64,000 bases of DNA from Atriophallophorus winterbourni (Eukaryota; Platyhelminthes; Trematoda; Plagiorchiida; Microphallidae): contig JACCGJ010008707.1 of the NCBI GenBank assembly GCA_013407085.1, positions 1-64,000 on the forward strand, in the 5' to 3' direction. Within the stretch, counting starts at the first letter, position 1. Each line of letters begins with the position of its first letter. Of this stretch, positions 1 through 11,623 are shown piece by piece. The notes beneath the pieces are model-generated. The model was not told where the DNA came from. It saw nothing but the letters and a program-made list of their open reading frames with translations, and made no database searches. The position numbers and the translations under genes are program-made.

Positions 1-492
1 AATACTGCACCATCTCTGGCGAGATCGAGATATCCGGCATTTCGGCGTTGCTCTCATGGAGCAGAGGAATGGGAAACGTCTCCTCTGTGTAAACCGAATT
101 GTACTGAGCGGCGAGAAGAACTGCTTTACGTTCATCTTCATGTTCAGTCGAACCTCCCATAGATCTCAAGCAAGGTACTCGTTGAGAAGCTTTTGTTCTA
201 CGTCTCATGTACGCAAACAAGCGTTTCGATATCGAGTTGGCTTCGTCCACCAAGCGAGTTTCATAGTTCTGCCTTTTTCTCTTTTGAGGTAGGTGCACTT
301 GTTGCGGATAACTTTGTAGGTTACCTAGTCATCGGTGCATCCACTAGAACAAAACTTCCGCCATAACCGCTTTCTTACCTTCATGTATCTACGGATAACG
401 TTATCAAACCACGGCGGTCCCTTAGCGGGGGATCTCCCATTCATCCATGGGGCATGATTTTCAAGCGATCCTATTTCACCCAAAACGTCCAA

Positions 493-1335
493 CTAACAGA
501 TATCAACATTCGTAGATAGAGGGAGTGACCAGTCCATCGAGTTTGCAGACGTGATTAGACTCGTTGTGTCTAATTTCCAGTAGTTTCTCCGGGCATGCCT
601 ACGTATTCTCGGTTGAAGACCCCGATTCCAAACGAACCATAAAGAACAGTGATCGCTGCAGCCAATGGGGGTCTCAATAGACAGATTCGTAACATCAGAG
701 AATCTAGGTGCGACCACCAAATCCAATATCGAAGGAACTTGCCCGCCGCATATCCTCGTAGGATCGTTTACATTCTGCACCAAATTCAGCTCCAAAATCG
801 TATCTAGGAATTCTAGTTGGAACGGTTCACCCCTCGAAACTGAATTCGCCCAGTTTATATCAGGAGCATTCAGGTCTCCAAGAACGATACAGTCACCAGT
901 GATACCATACCGTTTGATTTGATCACATAACACAGGGACGTAAGCGCCAGGTGAGCGGTAAATGACTCCAAGTGATGCAGCTCCAGAGCTAGACTTCACC
1001 TTACACCAGAGGCTTTCGGCATTTCCAGCATCATTTTGAAACCTTTCCAATACTTCCACAATCAGGTGCTCTTTAAAGTATACGGCAACGCCACCGGCAG
1101 ATCTCGAAGCTACTCTGTCACTTCTGAAAAGCGTATAGTGTGGTAGCGCGCACTCCATATCAGATATATCCATTGTTAACCACGATTCCGTAACAGCAAT
1201 GATATTTGGCTGTCGCCGACAGGCAATATCACTAACCTCATGAAGTTTATTGCGTAGACTTCTCGCATTGAAAAGCAATACTCGAAATCTCTTCACAGAA
1301 TGATTAACTGGGGTTGAATTGACAGCGGCTTCCAA
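493..1335 (-). CDS. CR1-like ORF2, APE-type endonuclease domain (interrupted)
   Basis: A 280-codon stretch encodes an exonuclease-endonuclease-phosphatase (APE) domain, which nicks target DNA during target-primed reverse transcription. Visible signatures in order are LLFNARSLRNK near residue 20, AVTESWL (metal-binding Glu) near 48, GGVAVYFKE near 80, LGVIYRSP near 120, GDLNAPDINW near 150 and SDHCSLWF near 225. These are the expected catalytic Asn, Glu, Asp-x-Asn and Asp-His positions. The frame ends at a TAG at 493-495, but the same frame continues past it into recognisable linker sequence, so this stop looks like a nonsense mutation rather than the natural end. ORF1 lies immediately upstream on the same strand. 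Confidence 0.85.
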   Translation of the reverse strand: MEAAVNSTPVNHSVKRFRVLLFNARSLRNKLHEVSDIACRRQPNIIAVTESWLTMDISDMECALPHYTLFRSDRVASRSAGGVAVYFKEHLIVEVLERFQNDAGNAESLWCKVKSSSGAASLGVIYRSPGAYVPVLCDQIKRYGITGDCIVLGDLNAPDINWANSVSRGEPFQLEFLDTILELNLVQNVNDPTRICGGQVPSILDLVVAPRFSDVTNLSIETPIGCSDHCSLWFVWNRGLQPRIRRHARRNYWKLDTTSLITSANSMDWSLPLSTNVDIC

Positions 1336-1339
1336 CGAA

Positions 1340-2444
1340 TGTGTGGCTTCCTCCTCACTACCCGAAAATCCAGAATATGGAGATCAACCTCGCCAGGTTC
1401 CCTGCGTGCTCGCAATTCTTGGGTAGCTGTTTTCATTTTGATTCTATCTTCAGGAGATATGTCGCGTAGTATCTTGAATGGCTCACCCTTAGGACGATGA
1501 GCGCGTCTTAGTACCATCTGGACTTGCTCATCTGAAGCTAAAACAATTTTTAGCGTCCGCGGTTTATCATCCTTCTTCTTCCGGCCAAGTCGGAATGCAG
1601 AAATGATGGTAACTCCTTCCTATCCTTAATCAAAAAGCTTTGAAAAAGTTGATTGTAGGAATGTTCGCTCTTGCTGTAAGCGTATTTTAGCCATGTCCCC
1701 GGTTTGCTCAGGAACATTTACCATAATAAGGCATCTCTTCCGAGAATCTAAAAGTGGCTTCTTTGAGACCGGAGATCTGAAAGCATTATCAGAAGTAGGT
1801 ACTTCTTCCACTACATTTAGCTGAACCTCTATTTTGCTCAATCGCCGTGACAATATTTCATAGCCCGGATCACTGCGTAGACCCTTGGACGTCACATTTG
1901 CATAAGACTTATTCCTTCCCGACTGTTGAGCAAACGGTGTTGAAGGCGAGCAAACGTCCAGTTCCTGCACGTTCAATGGATCCTTGATACTAATACCATT
2001 TTGTAAACGGCTTATAGTCGAGGAAGCGAATGGCATGCAATTTTTTTCCACAGATAGTTGTGTCTATCCTCAGCTGAGGTTGGGTCAATGTTTATGTCAC
2101 CTCCAACAAGCACTTTAGCGGCTTTAGTAGATGCAGCTACGACTTTATTCTGACTACTTCTCTGCTCAACACTTGATGGTGGAAGGCATATCTTACATAC
2201 AGTCCGAATAACATCGCATGATATAATCTGAAGCCACTGATACGTCTCTGGCTTCATTCCTCCGCATCGAATATGCATCCATTTGACATATTTCACATTG
2301 TACTGCCTTTGCATTATCAGCAACCTGTTAAGCGCATACAAGACAAGAGTCCTCCGAGCGAGCAGCGGAGCACCGATCCCCTTGCATCTTCGTGACAGTA
2401 GGTGCTGTATTATCTACTTCTGCAGATTTTCTAGTCATAACCAT
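1340..2444 (-). pseudogene. CR1-like ORF1 with PHD-like zinc finger, frame-broken
   Basis: From an ATG at 2444 the minus strand reads MVMTRKSAEVDNTAP, then a CLVC pair, then after a stop and frame change QCEIC, a W-M-H-I-R-C segment (WMHIRCGGMKPETYQWLQ) and VCKICLPP. The spacing of these Cys and His residues is that of a PHD finger, which several CR1-lineage ORF1 proteins carry. Further downstream are open segments at 2051-1626 and 1517-1293 with Ser/Lys-rich composition and no domain I recognise. The product would be an RNA- or chromatin-binding ORF1 protein. At least two frame disruptions make this copy non-functional. Confidence 0.65.
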
Positions 2445-3419
2445 GTTGAAATCCGGTGAAAATCAAATGAATACAAACCAAAGAATTCGTAAGAAGCAAG
2501 TTGCACAAGGCTGAAGGTGGCTAAAAGCCAATCACGCGCCCAGATTTCCTTCGACGGTATGCGGTTGAGCACCCGGCACTTCGATATAGAGTAAACAGTT
2601 CGTACTTTTCACACGTTCTTGTTTCCAAATATCTGGAAAGCAAGGTAGGGTTTCTCTTCGCCAGCACGGTGAGAGGTCAGCTATTTAGGAAACAATGCAA
2701 TAATATGCGTGAAAGATGTGTGGTGTATGAAATCACTAGCCTAGTCGAGGTAAAGTGAAACACAGTCATAGACTGCATGTAGGCTAATTTGCTGTTTGGC
2801 GTGTCCAGGCCTGGACAGATTTGATAAAAATGTAAAAATACTTTTTTTGTTTTTTTTTAAGTTTTTTAACAGACAATGTGCGGAAATATGATAGACCATT
2901 CAACGTTTAATTCCCTTTCGAGGCTTCACACCTTCGGGAGGCTTACTATACAATCTGGGAGCTTGTTTAAGAAGTTGACCACACAGTTGCTGAAAAATTG
3001 CTCACATGACAGTAACCTGGGCCTACTCTTGAGAGTGTTTAATAGAATTGTAGCGGATAAGCTGAGCGTTACGTTAATGAGAATTGTTATAATTGTTGTG
3101 AATTATTATAAGCGTATGAAATTATGTATAAATATATATAATTATATTTATGCAAGAGAAGAATACACTGTGTCAACAACAGATTTACGAAATCCTTGTG
3201 TGGTCCACTCGGATTATTGCCAAGCGAACAAAACGACATAGAAGAATGATTACATTGTCTACAAAAGGACATGAAGCTGTAAAAGTGGATTTATCACAGG
3301 GCAACAACAATGGTTGGCATTCTCCGCAACCTACCACATCTTAATTTAGATACACTGCTTCGCAGACCGATTTGATTTGATCTAATCCTAACTTATAAAA
3401 TAGTGAACTCACAGATGCA
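2445..3419. other. Non-coding; probable 5' UTR of the CR1 copy, then AT-rich sequence
   Basis: No convincing gene. The part to about 2830 may be the 5' untranslated region of the flanking minus-strand CR1 copy. A poly-T/poly-A-like run lies near 2843-2870. Short open frames at 2876-3241 (+) and 3087-3272 (-) overlap on opposite strands, show no known domain and are probably chance. Confidence 0.5.
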
Positions 3420-3600
3420 CTCATTGAGGCATCTATTTCGCCTTCGGTCAAGTCGTGTCACACATACTCATCGACTGGCATTTGATATTCCACATTCTCA
3501 CCGTCGGTTTTTCTATTCGGTGCGCTTTTGTTTCTAGCGAAACTCACTAGCGTCACATGTTGTACAGCTATCCAGTGGAAGGATTTTCAATATAAATTGA
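3420..3600 (+). pseudogene. CR1-like reverse transcriptase C-terminal relic
   Basis: The plus strand reads LFRLRSSRVTHTHR, then HSHRRFFYSVRFCF, a stop and RNSLASHVV. The FYSVRxCFxWNSLP signature is the C-terminus of the same CR1-like family seen at 30600, 34130 and 43870. Only about 60 codons survive, with a stop where Trp is normal. Confidence 0.6.
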
Positions 3601-6600
3601 ATATATACATGCGTAGTAATTCCAGCCTACATCCTGTTTATATAACATGATCTTTTCCAAACGAATATTGTTTTCCATCATACCACGACAATACATGACT
3701 TTGTTTCTAACAACAAAACTGTCGATCTTCCTAATGCTTTAAATTTTTGTTTAAATATTTATTGTCCTTATACAAATATCCTGTGGTTTTTTTTACAGCT
3801 ACGAGCTTTTTTATAAAATATATTCTTGAATCTTCAATCTAGATTCTTGAGTGTTATTCACAAGCTCCCTACTAAAACACGGAACGGAAAAAGTCGGCAT
3901 ATATCATGTCAAGGACTTTGTTGAGTCTACCGACTATTATTGAATGAACCGAAATAATCCGTTGTGTTCCACTTTCCGATCTCAGCATGGTGTCTGAAAT
4001 TATCGGTTTTACTGAAATTCCTTCAACTATTTTGCACTACGAAGCGTTCTTAACAAACCTTCACGTCTTGAATAAAAATCAAATTTGTTAACAGATTATT
4101 TTATTATAAAATGCGATGCATACTTTACGAATGTAATGCGGGGTGAATTCGCGATAGTTTTGCTTCGTGAACTGTGCTCAATGCGTATTGAATTTGAGTA
4201 CCTGTTGTTATAAAAAGTCAAAGATTTAGGAAAAAAATCGAATTAAGTCGGGGTCCCAAATTGAATGAAATTGAAAAAGCATCGTAAAGTTTCAAAATAA
4301 TTTGTTTACATTTTTTGACTTACGTGGCAATTATTCATCGAGTTCATTTCTGTGTGTGAGGGTGACCCATATGCAATTTGAGAAAATGTTTTATCATACA
4401 CATTAGTTTTTATATAATGCAAAACATTCTGTATTAGCCATAAATGGAAACAAAATTTGAATATTTTAGATAGCATTTTCATCATAACAAATTGTGTAAG
4501 TGCGTATTGCAGTCGCGATGGGTGATAATCAAGAGCTTTAAAATTATCTCCAGAACTCTAGCCTTCGACATAACACAAGAGCTTGAAGCGTAAAAATGTC
4601 AATCGACGACAAATGCAAATTTGTAATATTTTTTTGGTTTCCGGTGGATTCCAATTGAACAATTCGTGTGACATCATCGTTATTATAAAAAGATTGAAAA
4701 AGTCAGCCGCCATTAAATGCTTTGCAATTCGTTTATTTTGGCCAAACGAGCTCAGCGAGGGGAGGGATTGAATTGTACCGGTTGACAGGACATCGATTGA
4801 CAAAATAACATCGTATTAACAACCTTGTCCTGCATGCGTGTGGATCGATCTGCCAATATAATATAGGCATGCGTATCCTTATTTTTGTAATGCAGAAAAA
4901 ACGCCTTTCACCAATGGTCGTCTCTTATTTTGAGGGATTCTTGAGTGAACGCGATTAGCGTTGGACAGCTTGAACTCATAAAGAAGTCAAGACAAAAACG
5001 TTTTATTGCTGGAACGATGAAATTGAAAGTCGACCAGGGTTTCGGCACTTGCCAAATGTTGAGCTGAATTCCCCGGCCTGTCTCTACTCCAGACACTACA
5101 CTTTTACATTGTTTTAATGCTCGACATCAGTCGAATAATTTAGATGTATTTAGATGTATAATATGAGCAAGAATATGCAACATTACTTAAGTTTTATGAA
5201 AGGTTACGTGCACGTCACTTGTAAATATGCTTCTTACAACGAACCCCGATGTTAAATGCAGAATCACACATTCTTTCCTTTCCAAACATGCATTGTGCTC
5301 ATAAACGACCAGCCTACTTATATACACATCAGAACCGGTTTCGTACCGTTAGACGTCAGTGTTTTATTGACAGTAAGATAAGTCTCAGAGAAATTTGAAA
5401 CAGTGGTAAAGTGATAAACAAAGTTTGTTTTAATGACACTAATGAAAATAAACATTCACAAATGATTCCTGGCAAGGCACGCTGTGCGCCTATACAGGAC
5501 CATATATTGTGGGGCTCACATCCGCATCCCTCTTAAAGCACAAAAGATTTTTTGCTGTATTTTCGTTATTAATTGATGAGAGTGATGCTTAAGTTACTGG
5601 TAAAATGTTATATATTCTAATTACAAATTTGATTGAAAATATGCGCATATACTTAGTTGTCATTTATTCACCAAGTAAATGTAATTCAGCTAAATAAAAT
5701 ATTTCATTTGTAGGTCTTTTATATGCTGGAGTTTAATACATTCATGTTTATTAGCTCGGGAGTATAGACTGCATTTATAGTACGTTTCATTTTTAATCTC
5801 ACGAGTTTGAGAACATTTCGCATTGGCTAATTCTAAATCACTGGAGTCTGTTGATTCACGAGAACTCACAATTCATCCAATACTTGATGTCTAAAAACCA
5901 AAAGATATGTTTATTGCATTTTGAACAGAGCGCACTTTTTATTTTTAGATTGTATAAACTCACAGATATCCGCATATTCGCTATTGTCAAGAAATAAATC
6001 ACATTCATTATGATGTGTTGCACATATAAAATGAATATAAAACTTATATACGCTTACTATCTCAAGACTTCACTAGGCTTTGTGCAGAAAGTTTAAAATA
6101 TTTTGATTTTTGGTTCATACTCAGCAATGAAAATATACATCACTTAATTTGTTTTTTTTAAACGCAAGCATGCAATTATTCAACATAATGAGTTTATCAA
6201 TCGGTTCAGCAATTTCAACTGAACGCCGATTGGAAAAATCGTCGACTTGATATTGAGGGTAATTTTTCAAAAATGTTGAGAATGCGAGCTTTGTAATTTA
6301 TCATGAAACAAACATTTTCCCTTTATCTGTAAACATGTTTCGTTATCATCTCGCCACTGGAATAGAATAGTTCAAGTTAAGGTATCACATTGAAATAAAT
6401 TCAGATTTTCAATTCTCAGTTACTCATTAAATTCACACGTAATGTTAGTCAAATAATTCAACATGACGAATAGACGAGACATCGTTCCATTAAAGAACAC
6501 CAAATTACGCAGCGACCTTTATTTATTACATTAATTTGTGTTCAAAGTGTTCACTTAGTATCAACAGATTAAAGTAATCATTAAATCTCAGTGAACTCCA

Positions 6601-8137
6601 TGAATACCACTGCAGAATTTGACTTGAGTGTCAATTTTTCTTTATACGTTATGTCCATCTCATATCTAATTATCAAAATCAGCGGTAAAATATGTTTCCT
6701 AAATCAGTGATTGACCTTCACGGGACAAGCCAGAACGCCTCATTACATGCCATCGTTGATGTAACTTTGATAGATTATTTGGAATCCTACAATTCTCTAG
6801 GTGAAGGATATAAACGGTTTCATTCGCTCTTACCTATGTTATCTGAGTTTGTTCAGAATCTACTGGTCAGCTTTTGTTTTTCAAAGAGCATATTCCTCTG
6901 AAGAATTTATCACTATTGATTGGTAAACCGTTTTACTTACTATGAGAACTTAGAGCAAACAATCATGTTTGAAGCACATAGTTTTTAGGATTAAAATATA
7001 ACAATCGGCAATGAAAATACGTAACAAATTGCGTTTAATAAAACAGAATGGCTTTAGCGATTCTTGATATATTTGCTGGATATTCTCAATGCGAATTGAG
7101 ATCCAGCATTCCGGACATTGCACAAAGCGGTACTCACATAACATCTTGACCGCTGATAGTAGGAAAATGTTATTCATTTTTAAAGAATTCAATATTCCAT
7201 TGATATCAAATAATAAATCATCGCCAAAATGCTTCAGCTTACTACCAATGCCTCTTGATCGATTAAAGGTCCGAGTAAACCAGCTCGTTAGGTCTGAGCG
7301 CTTAGCATATTAACGCATTGATGTAAGAATACCGGGAGCACATTACTGGGATCCATGAGGTTTAAACAAAGTCATTCAATTTTGTTATGTATGTTTAGCA
7401 AAAATCTACATGCTCACTTTTGTATTACGGTTTAGGTTGCACAAATATCTAATTTATTTTATGCTAGTTAATTGTATAGAAGTAACTGCTATATAAAAAT
7501 ATGATGCCCGTTTTCACAATTGGAATTATTGTATTGCATATACATCTGCGTATTTAACACAGACTTTACTTACGTAACTGACTACGGCATCCGTGTAAGC
7601 GAATACTGCGTAACATGTCTCGAATTTAACTATGAAATTTAAATCATGAAAATGGAAAATTAGAAGTAGACTGTTAAGACTTACGATCCCGTTAGCAAGT
7701 GTTCACTGTGAATGCGATTTACAAAGAAATGAGAAAAATGAATTTAAAAGATGGAGTAATTCACCGAAACGTAAACGCGACTTACATATGTTCTTGGGCG
7801 TTATTCCTAAAACAAAAAACAGTTTGAATTAACCTACATTTCGTGATGTAAATGTGCTAATTATTATTTTGGAATAGTGAACTTACAATTCTTTATTTAC
7901 CTGCATGCTGGGGTACAAATAAAAATTGCTGTTTATCGCTGAGGCAACGATGATAAAGTTTCACATTACAGATATGATGACTATTTATTTTCCACTAATA
8001 TTATCCTCTTTTTGAAACAATTTTTGCAGCATTATCCGTGTAACTTTAATCTCTTCTTACGCAATTTATTTTTTTCCTTGAAAAATTAACCTTAATGTTT
8101 GGTTTTATTTCACGGGCTCGCTGCAAGAAAACGGTTA
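3601..8137. other. AT-rich intergenic sequence, no gene recognised
   Basis: About 4.5 kb without any coding stretch I can support. Short open frames (for example 4558-4803 minus, 6692-6901 plus, 6950-7192 minus) overlap antisense frames and carry no domain. A fragment near 5225-5345 resembles pieces of the short repeats found at 21770-21885 and 58040-58190. Confidence 0.6.
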
Positions 8138-8161
8138 CCGTAAATACCCGCGTATAGGACG
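8138..8161 (+). repeat. Left terminal inverted repeat of the DNA transposon
   Basis: The sequence begins CCGTAAATACCCGCG directly after TA and is the exact inverse of 9086-9109. Confidence 0.95.
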
Positions 8162-8533
8162 ATACCATGTATAGGACGCAGTGGATATTTGACCCTAAAA
8201 ACGATGGAAAAATTGTGTACCTATGTATAGGACGCATCCTAATGTTAGTCCTTAATTTCCATTAATTTTTATAGAAACGGTGAACTTAAGTCAATCACGG
8301 TGAACTCCATGCAATCGCTATGATCGTCGTGTGGGCTGATTGCTGACTCATTCATCCTGTCAGTCAGCAGATGTCTGTCTAGCCTATGTCGTGGAAAGTG
8401 CACTTCTCATTCTTGGGCGTCATGTCGAATGATTGGATGACATTTTTTAAGGAAAAGTTTCTGCTCCAACGAGAGTAAAATACTACTCCATGATTGGTTG
8501 ATATTACACTTTCATGATATTACACATCGGCAG

Positions 8534-8541
8534 TATAAATA
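8534..8541 (+). promoter_or_regulatory. Candidate TATA box for the transposon ORF
   Basis: TATAAATA lies 53 bases before the ATG at 8594, at a distance that would place a start site near 8565. Supported by position and sequence only. Confidence 0.4.
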
Positions 8542-8593
8542 TTCTACCTATTACCGGTGTTTTTAAAGATACAGTTCATTATTACCCTTCAAC

Positions 8594-9004
8594 ATGACGA
8601 AGACAAAACGACAGAGCTATACTTCATACCTTAAAATGGAAGTGATCAAGTACGCGAAAGAACACGGAAACCGGGCAGCTGAGCGGCAATTTGGTCCGAC
8701 TGAATGCGTGATCAGAAAATGGAGAAAAGCCGAAAGTACCATTAAAGAAATGCGAAAGGTGAAGAGGGCGAACATAGGCTCGAAGGCTCACCACTCTAAC
8801 CTCAAAAAGGCGCTCATTAAATGGATTCAAGATACTCGTCGAGACTGTCTGGGGGTCAGCACCACTACCGTTCTTTTACAGGCACTAAGATTGGCGAAAG
8901 AGCAAAGCATTGCAGATTTTAAGGCGTCGATGAACTGGTGCAGGAGATTTTTTGGAAGAAATAACCTATCAATAAGACGAAGAACTAAATTTTTGAAATT
9001 ATGA
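8594..9004 (+). CDS. pogo/CENP-B-type DNA-binding protein (transposase N-terminus only)
   Basis: An uninterrupted 136-residue ORF with a good ATG context. Residues about 8-50 (TSYLKMEVIKYAKEHGN then AAERQFGPTECVIRKW) form a Brinker/Psq-like helix-turn-helix. Residues about 65-130 match the CENP-B-type helix-turn-helix, with the conserved W-C-R-R-F-F-x-R-N-N-L-S-x-R-R-R-T pattern near the end. Full transposases of this family are some 400-500 residues with a C-terminal DDE domain; here the protein stops right after the DNA-binding part. Known relatives bind their own TIRs. The inferred role is TIR binding, so it could act as a repressor or competitor for a full-length transposase. The intact frame contrasts with the broken frames of almost every other element here. 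Confidence 0.75.
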   Translation: MTKTKRQSYTSYLKMEVIKYAKEHGNRAAERQFGPTECVIRKWRKAESTIKEMRKVKRANIGSKAHHSNLKKALIKWIQDTRRDCLGVSTTTVLLQALRLAKEQSIADFKASMNWCRRFFGRNNLSIRRRTKFLKL

Positions 9005-9085
9005 TAAATGCATAATTTGCATAATAATAGTATCCATGGATAAGACGCACCTGGGTTTTTAGGGCAACTTATGAAGAAAAAAGTG

Positions 9086-9109
9086 CGTCCTATACGCGGG
9101 TATTTACGG
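9086..9109 (-). repeat. Right terminal inverted repeat of the DNA transposon
   Basis: Exact inverse of 8138-8161, followed by TA. Confidence 0.95.
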
Positions 9110-10289
9110 TATCAAGAAAAACGTTCAACGGATACACCCCAAGCCGGTGTCAGTTTAATTAAAATTACATCAGATGTACTATTTAGAATCTGGCAAGTCG
9201 AATGTTTGAACATTATTTGAGCTAAAGGTAGCCTGATTGTTGAATATCAGCCCCGTCTAGCTGATAGGAAAACCGCGTGAAGCGCTAAGAGGTTTTGTTT
9301 GTAGTATAAACCCCATTTACCATAGGGTTTTAGAACGTCTATGTCGTAATAGAAGCAACGGTGGTATCAATCACACAATTCAGATCATCACGTAATTGTA
9401 ATTATCATTCAAAGTATATTATCATAATCATTAACACTCACATGCTGAAGGCTGTAATGTATCTGTAGTTAGAATTTAACGCTTGTTAATAAATCTGTTT
9501 AATTACCTACAAGTATGCATAACTAGGAATATGGAATTTTGGATAAAAATATAAAAGTGTATGGTTGATTGGAATCATTTTTCACTTACTCACTGTGTAA
9601 AGCTGCATATCTCCTATGAAATTAGAAGAATTTATTAATATCAATATTGTTTATAATATTTGAAATGATTAGATGATTTTCGAATTCAGGATGATGGTGC
9701 CAATATTTTAATTTTATTTAGTAACGAATTTTATAAATAGGCTAAATAAACTTAAATACTTGTTGAATGATATATATATATATATCATATATATATATAT
9801 GATATATATATACAGGTTGATAAATTGTAGAATATATCGTCGTATAACTTACGATGGGACGGGATCCGCACTGCAAATGTTTGAACATTCAAAGGACTTT
9901 AAAAATTTTGCGAATTCGAACATGTTCAGAACGATCCAAAATACAACTTATCCCAATGAAATTAAGACACAGTTTATTAATATTAATATTATTCATTATG
10001 AACTAATTTTTCACGGATAACCGAATGGAGATTGAGTATTTTTTTGAAAGCATCTTCTTTCACTGGGATTATATTGTTTCGTCTATGACGTACAAACATT
10101 GAATCAAGAGATTCTGTTCGACTAGCAATGCATGGTTATTTGGATTAAATTCTAGATTCAACATTCAACATTCAAGAATTTATGGTCACAAAAAGCACAT
10201 AGCTTCACAATTACCATATCATAGTAAATATGCGTTCAATAAGAGGTATAAAAAAACAATTATACGATGTCACTGGAGTCAAGTAATAT
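9110..10289. other. AT-rich non-coding sequence with a (TA)n tract
   Basis: No gene recognised. A (TA)n microsatellite with interruptions spans about 9769-9813. Confidence 0.6.
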
Positions 10290-10960
10290 GCCTACCCTGA
10301 GTCAATACACAGGCATCGTCAAGTCGTTATGTAACAAATAAGTGTCCAAGGTTCGAGTGAATGCTTGGATACAGGGAGAGGTGATAATTGCTTGGGGAAG
10401 GGCATCCCACAGGAAACAGACACGTACCGAATAGAAATATCGGCGACAATTAGTACGGGAATGGGAAATTTGTAGTGCCGCTGAGTGGCTACGTGTAATT
10501 CCTGATTCACGGTATTTGAACAAATGTTTAAGTGGATGATCTGGAGTATTCAATATCTTGTAAGTAATGATAACGTCACTTCGAAGTCTACGTTGAAGGG
10601 GAGTGGGGAGCTTTAGCTTTTTTTCAACCTTTCTCTCGTGTGAGGTCTCGATAACCCGCACGAGTTTTAGTTGCAACGATGATATATCCCTGCAAAAGAA
10701 AAAAATAAAACAAGAATATCTTTTTTCATCCACGGAGTCCATGCTTGCGATGCATGTTCCATTGTGGGAATTAAGTAGGTCTACATGATGCTTGGCAACG
10801 TTATAGGCATAAAGGTTCTGAAGATCCGTCGAAGCATACCTAGAAGCTTTGAAGCACGCTTGTGAATGACCTCACAATGCACGCTGTTCTTTAGGCTGCC
10901 ACATATCCAGACTCCAAGATCCTTCTCCGATTCGAATTGGATACATATTTAGCTCAAACA
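10290..10960 (-). pseudogene. CR1-like reverse transcriptase C-terminal fragment
   Basis: The minus strand reads LKLPTPLQRRLRSDVIITYK, then NTPDHPLKHLF, NCRRYFYSVRVCFLWDALP. This is the C-terminal end of a CR1-type reverse transcriptase (RRLRGDLILxYKIL and FYSVRVCFxWNSLP motifs). The 10302-10742 frame is open for 146 codons; upstream sequence to about 10960 is homologous but frame-broken. It is 5' truncated, as is usual for these elements. Confidence 0.7.
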
Positions 10961-11251
10961 GTTTCTCATAACTAAATACCTAAATTTATACGAAGCAATT
11001 TGAAACAGTTAACCTTTTCTTCCATTAAAGCTATATCAAATTATATATTTGCGATTCATTGATTTAATGAAGCCTGATCAAATACAATTGTAAATTAGAA
11101 AATGCATAATGAAACTTACAGTTTCATTATAATTTAATGTATTATCTTAATCAAATTTTTGGATTATATCCAACCAAAACAAATATTAAAAAATTAATTT
11201 AATTATGTCTTTGAATATTCTAGTGAAATATTTTCCATACATTTTAACTGA

Positions 11252-11517
11252 TGTTATGGTGTTTTCATCATTGTATATTTTATTACAATAACGCTGCATA
11301 TTTCATTATTCTTTTGTTTTAATGTAACATGTAAATATGTACACAATTTTGAATATACGATTCACGCCGCGCTCGTGTTCTGCTTTGGGACAAGTATATC
11401 GCGTGTGACTGCCTGGGATTTGTATGCTGTTATTCGTTGCGAACTGTGTTCCGGTTTATTGCGTTCAATAATCAGAGACGTACTTTGTTATTGGTGAAAT
11501 CTCTGTTGGATCAACCG
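11252..11517 (+). repeat. 5' LTR
   Basis: About 266 bp, starting TGTTATGGTG. It aligns along its whole length with the 3' LTR, with scattered substitutions. The 3' end is uncertain by a few bases. Confidence 0.88.
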
Positions 11518-11525
11518 CATCAAAT

Positions 11526-11540
11526 TGGTGAGCCCCGAAC
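11526..11540 (+). promoter_or_regulatory. Primer-binding site
   Basis: TGGTGAGCCCCGAAC lies 8 bases past the 5' LTR. It resembles the tRNA-Trp-type site of CsRn1-like elements (TGGTGACCCCGA) with one extra base; the tRNA assignment is inferred. Confidence 0.6.
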
Positions 11541-11623
11541 ATTTTTCTTTTTGAAATTTTCGTTCGTACCATATACTCCCATTTATTTTGTTTTTGCTGT
11601 CATATCTATTTTTCATTTACTAA

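Larger units (their letters stand above)
1..2444 (-). mobile_element. CR1-like non-LTR retrotransposon, 5' portion, runs off left edge
   Basis: On the minus strand this stretch holds, in order, an ORF1-like region with a PHD-type zinc finger, an apurinic-type endonuclease domain, and the linker leading into a reverse transcriptase. The reverse transcriptase itself would lie left of position 1. The linker is readable at about 450-380 (PPWFDNVIRRYMKVRK) and again in another frame at about 270-1 (ETRLVDEANSISKRLFAYM). This order is that of CR1/Jockey-group elements. The copy is defective: there is an in-frame TAG at 493-495 after the endonuclease and further frame changes in ORF1 and the linker. 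The 5' boundary is not clear and may lie between 2445 and about 2830. Confidence 0.85.
8138..9109 (+). mobile_element. Short pogo/Tigger-type DNA transposon with perfect 24-bp TIRs
   Basis: The element is bounded by perfect 24-bp inverted repeats (8138-8161 and 9086-9109) and by TA dinucleotides at 8136-8137 and 9110-9111, the target duplication of the Tc1/mariner/pogo superfamily. Subterminal copies of the word TATAGGACGCA and its variants recur at both ends (near 8170, 8225, 9035 and 9086), which could be protein-binding sites. Inside is one plus-strand ORF encoding only the DNA-binding region of a pogo-like transposase. No DDE catalytic domain is present, so the 972-bp element is non-autonomous and probably an internal-deletion derivative. 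Confidence 0.9.

Noticed and set aside
2876..3241. 121-codon plus-strand frame as a gene
   Set aside because: AT-rich, overlaps an antisense frame, no domain and no splice or promoter support.
5313..5362. Hammerhead-like words (GAAACCGGTT and TGACGT) on the minus strand
   Set aside because: The core lacks the G-A after CTGAN and neither stem I nor stem II pairs.
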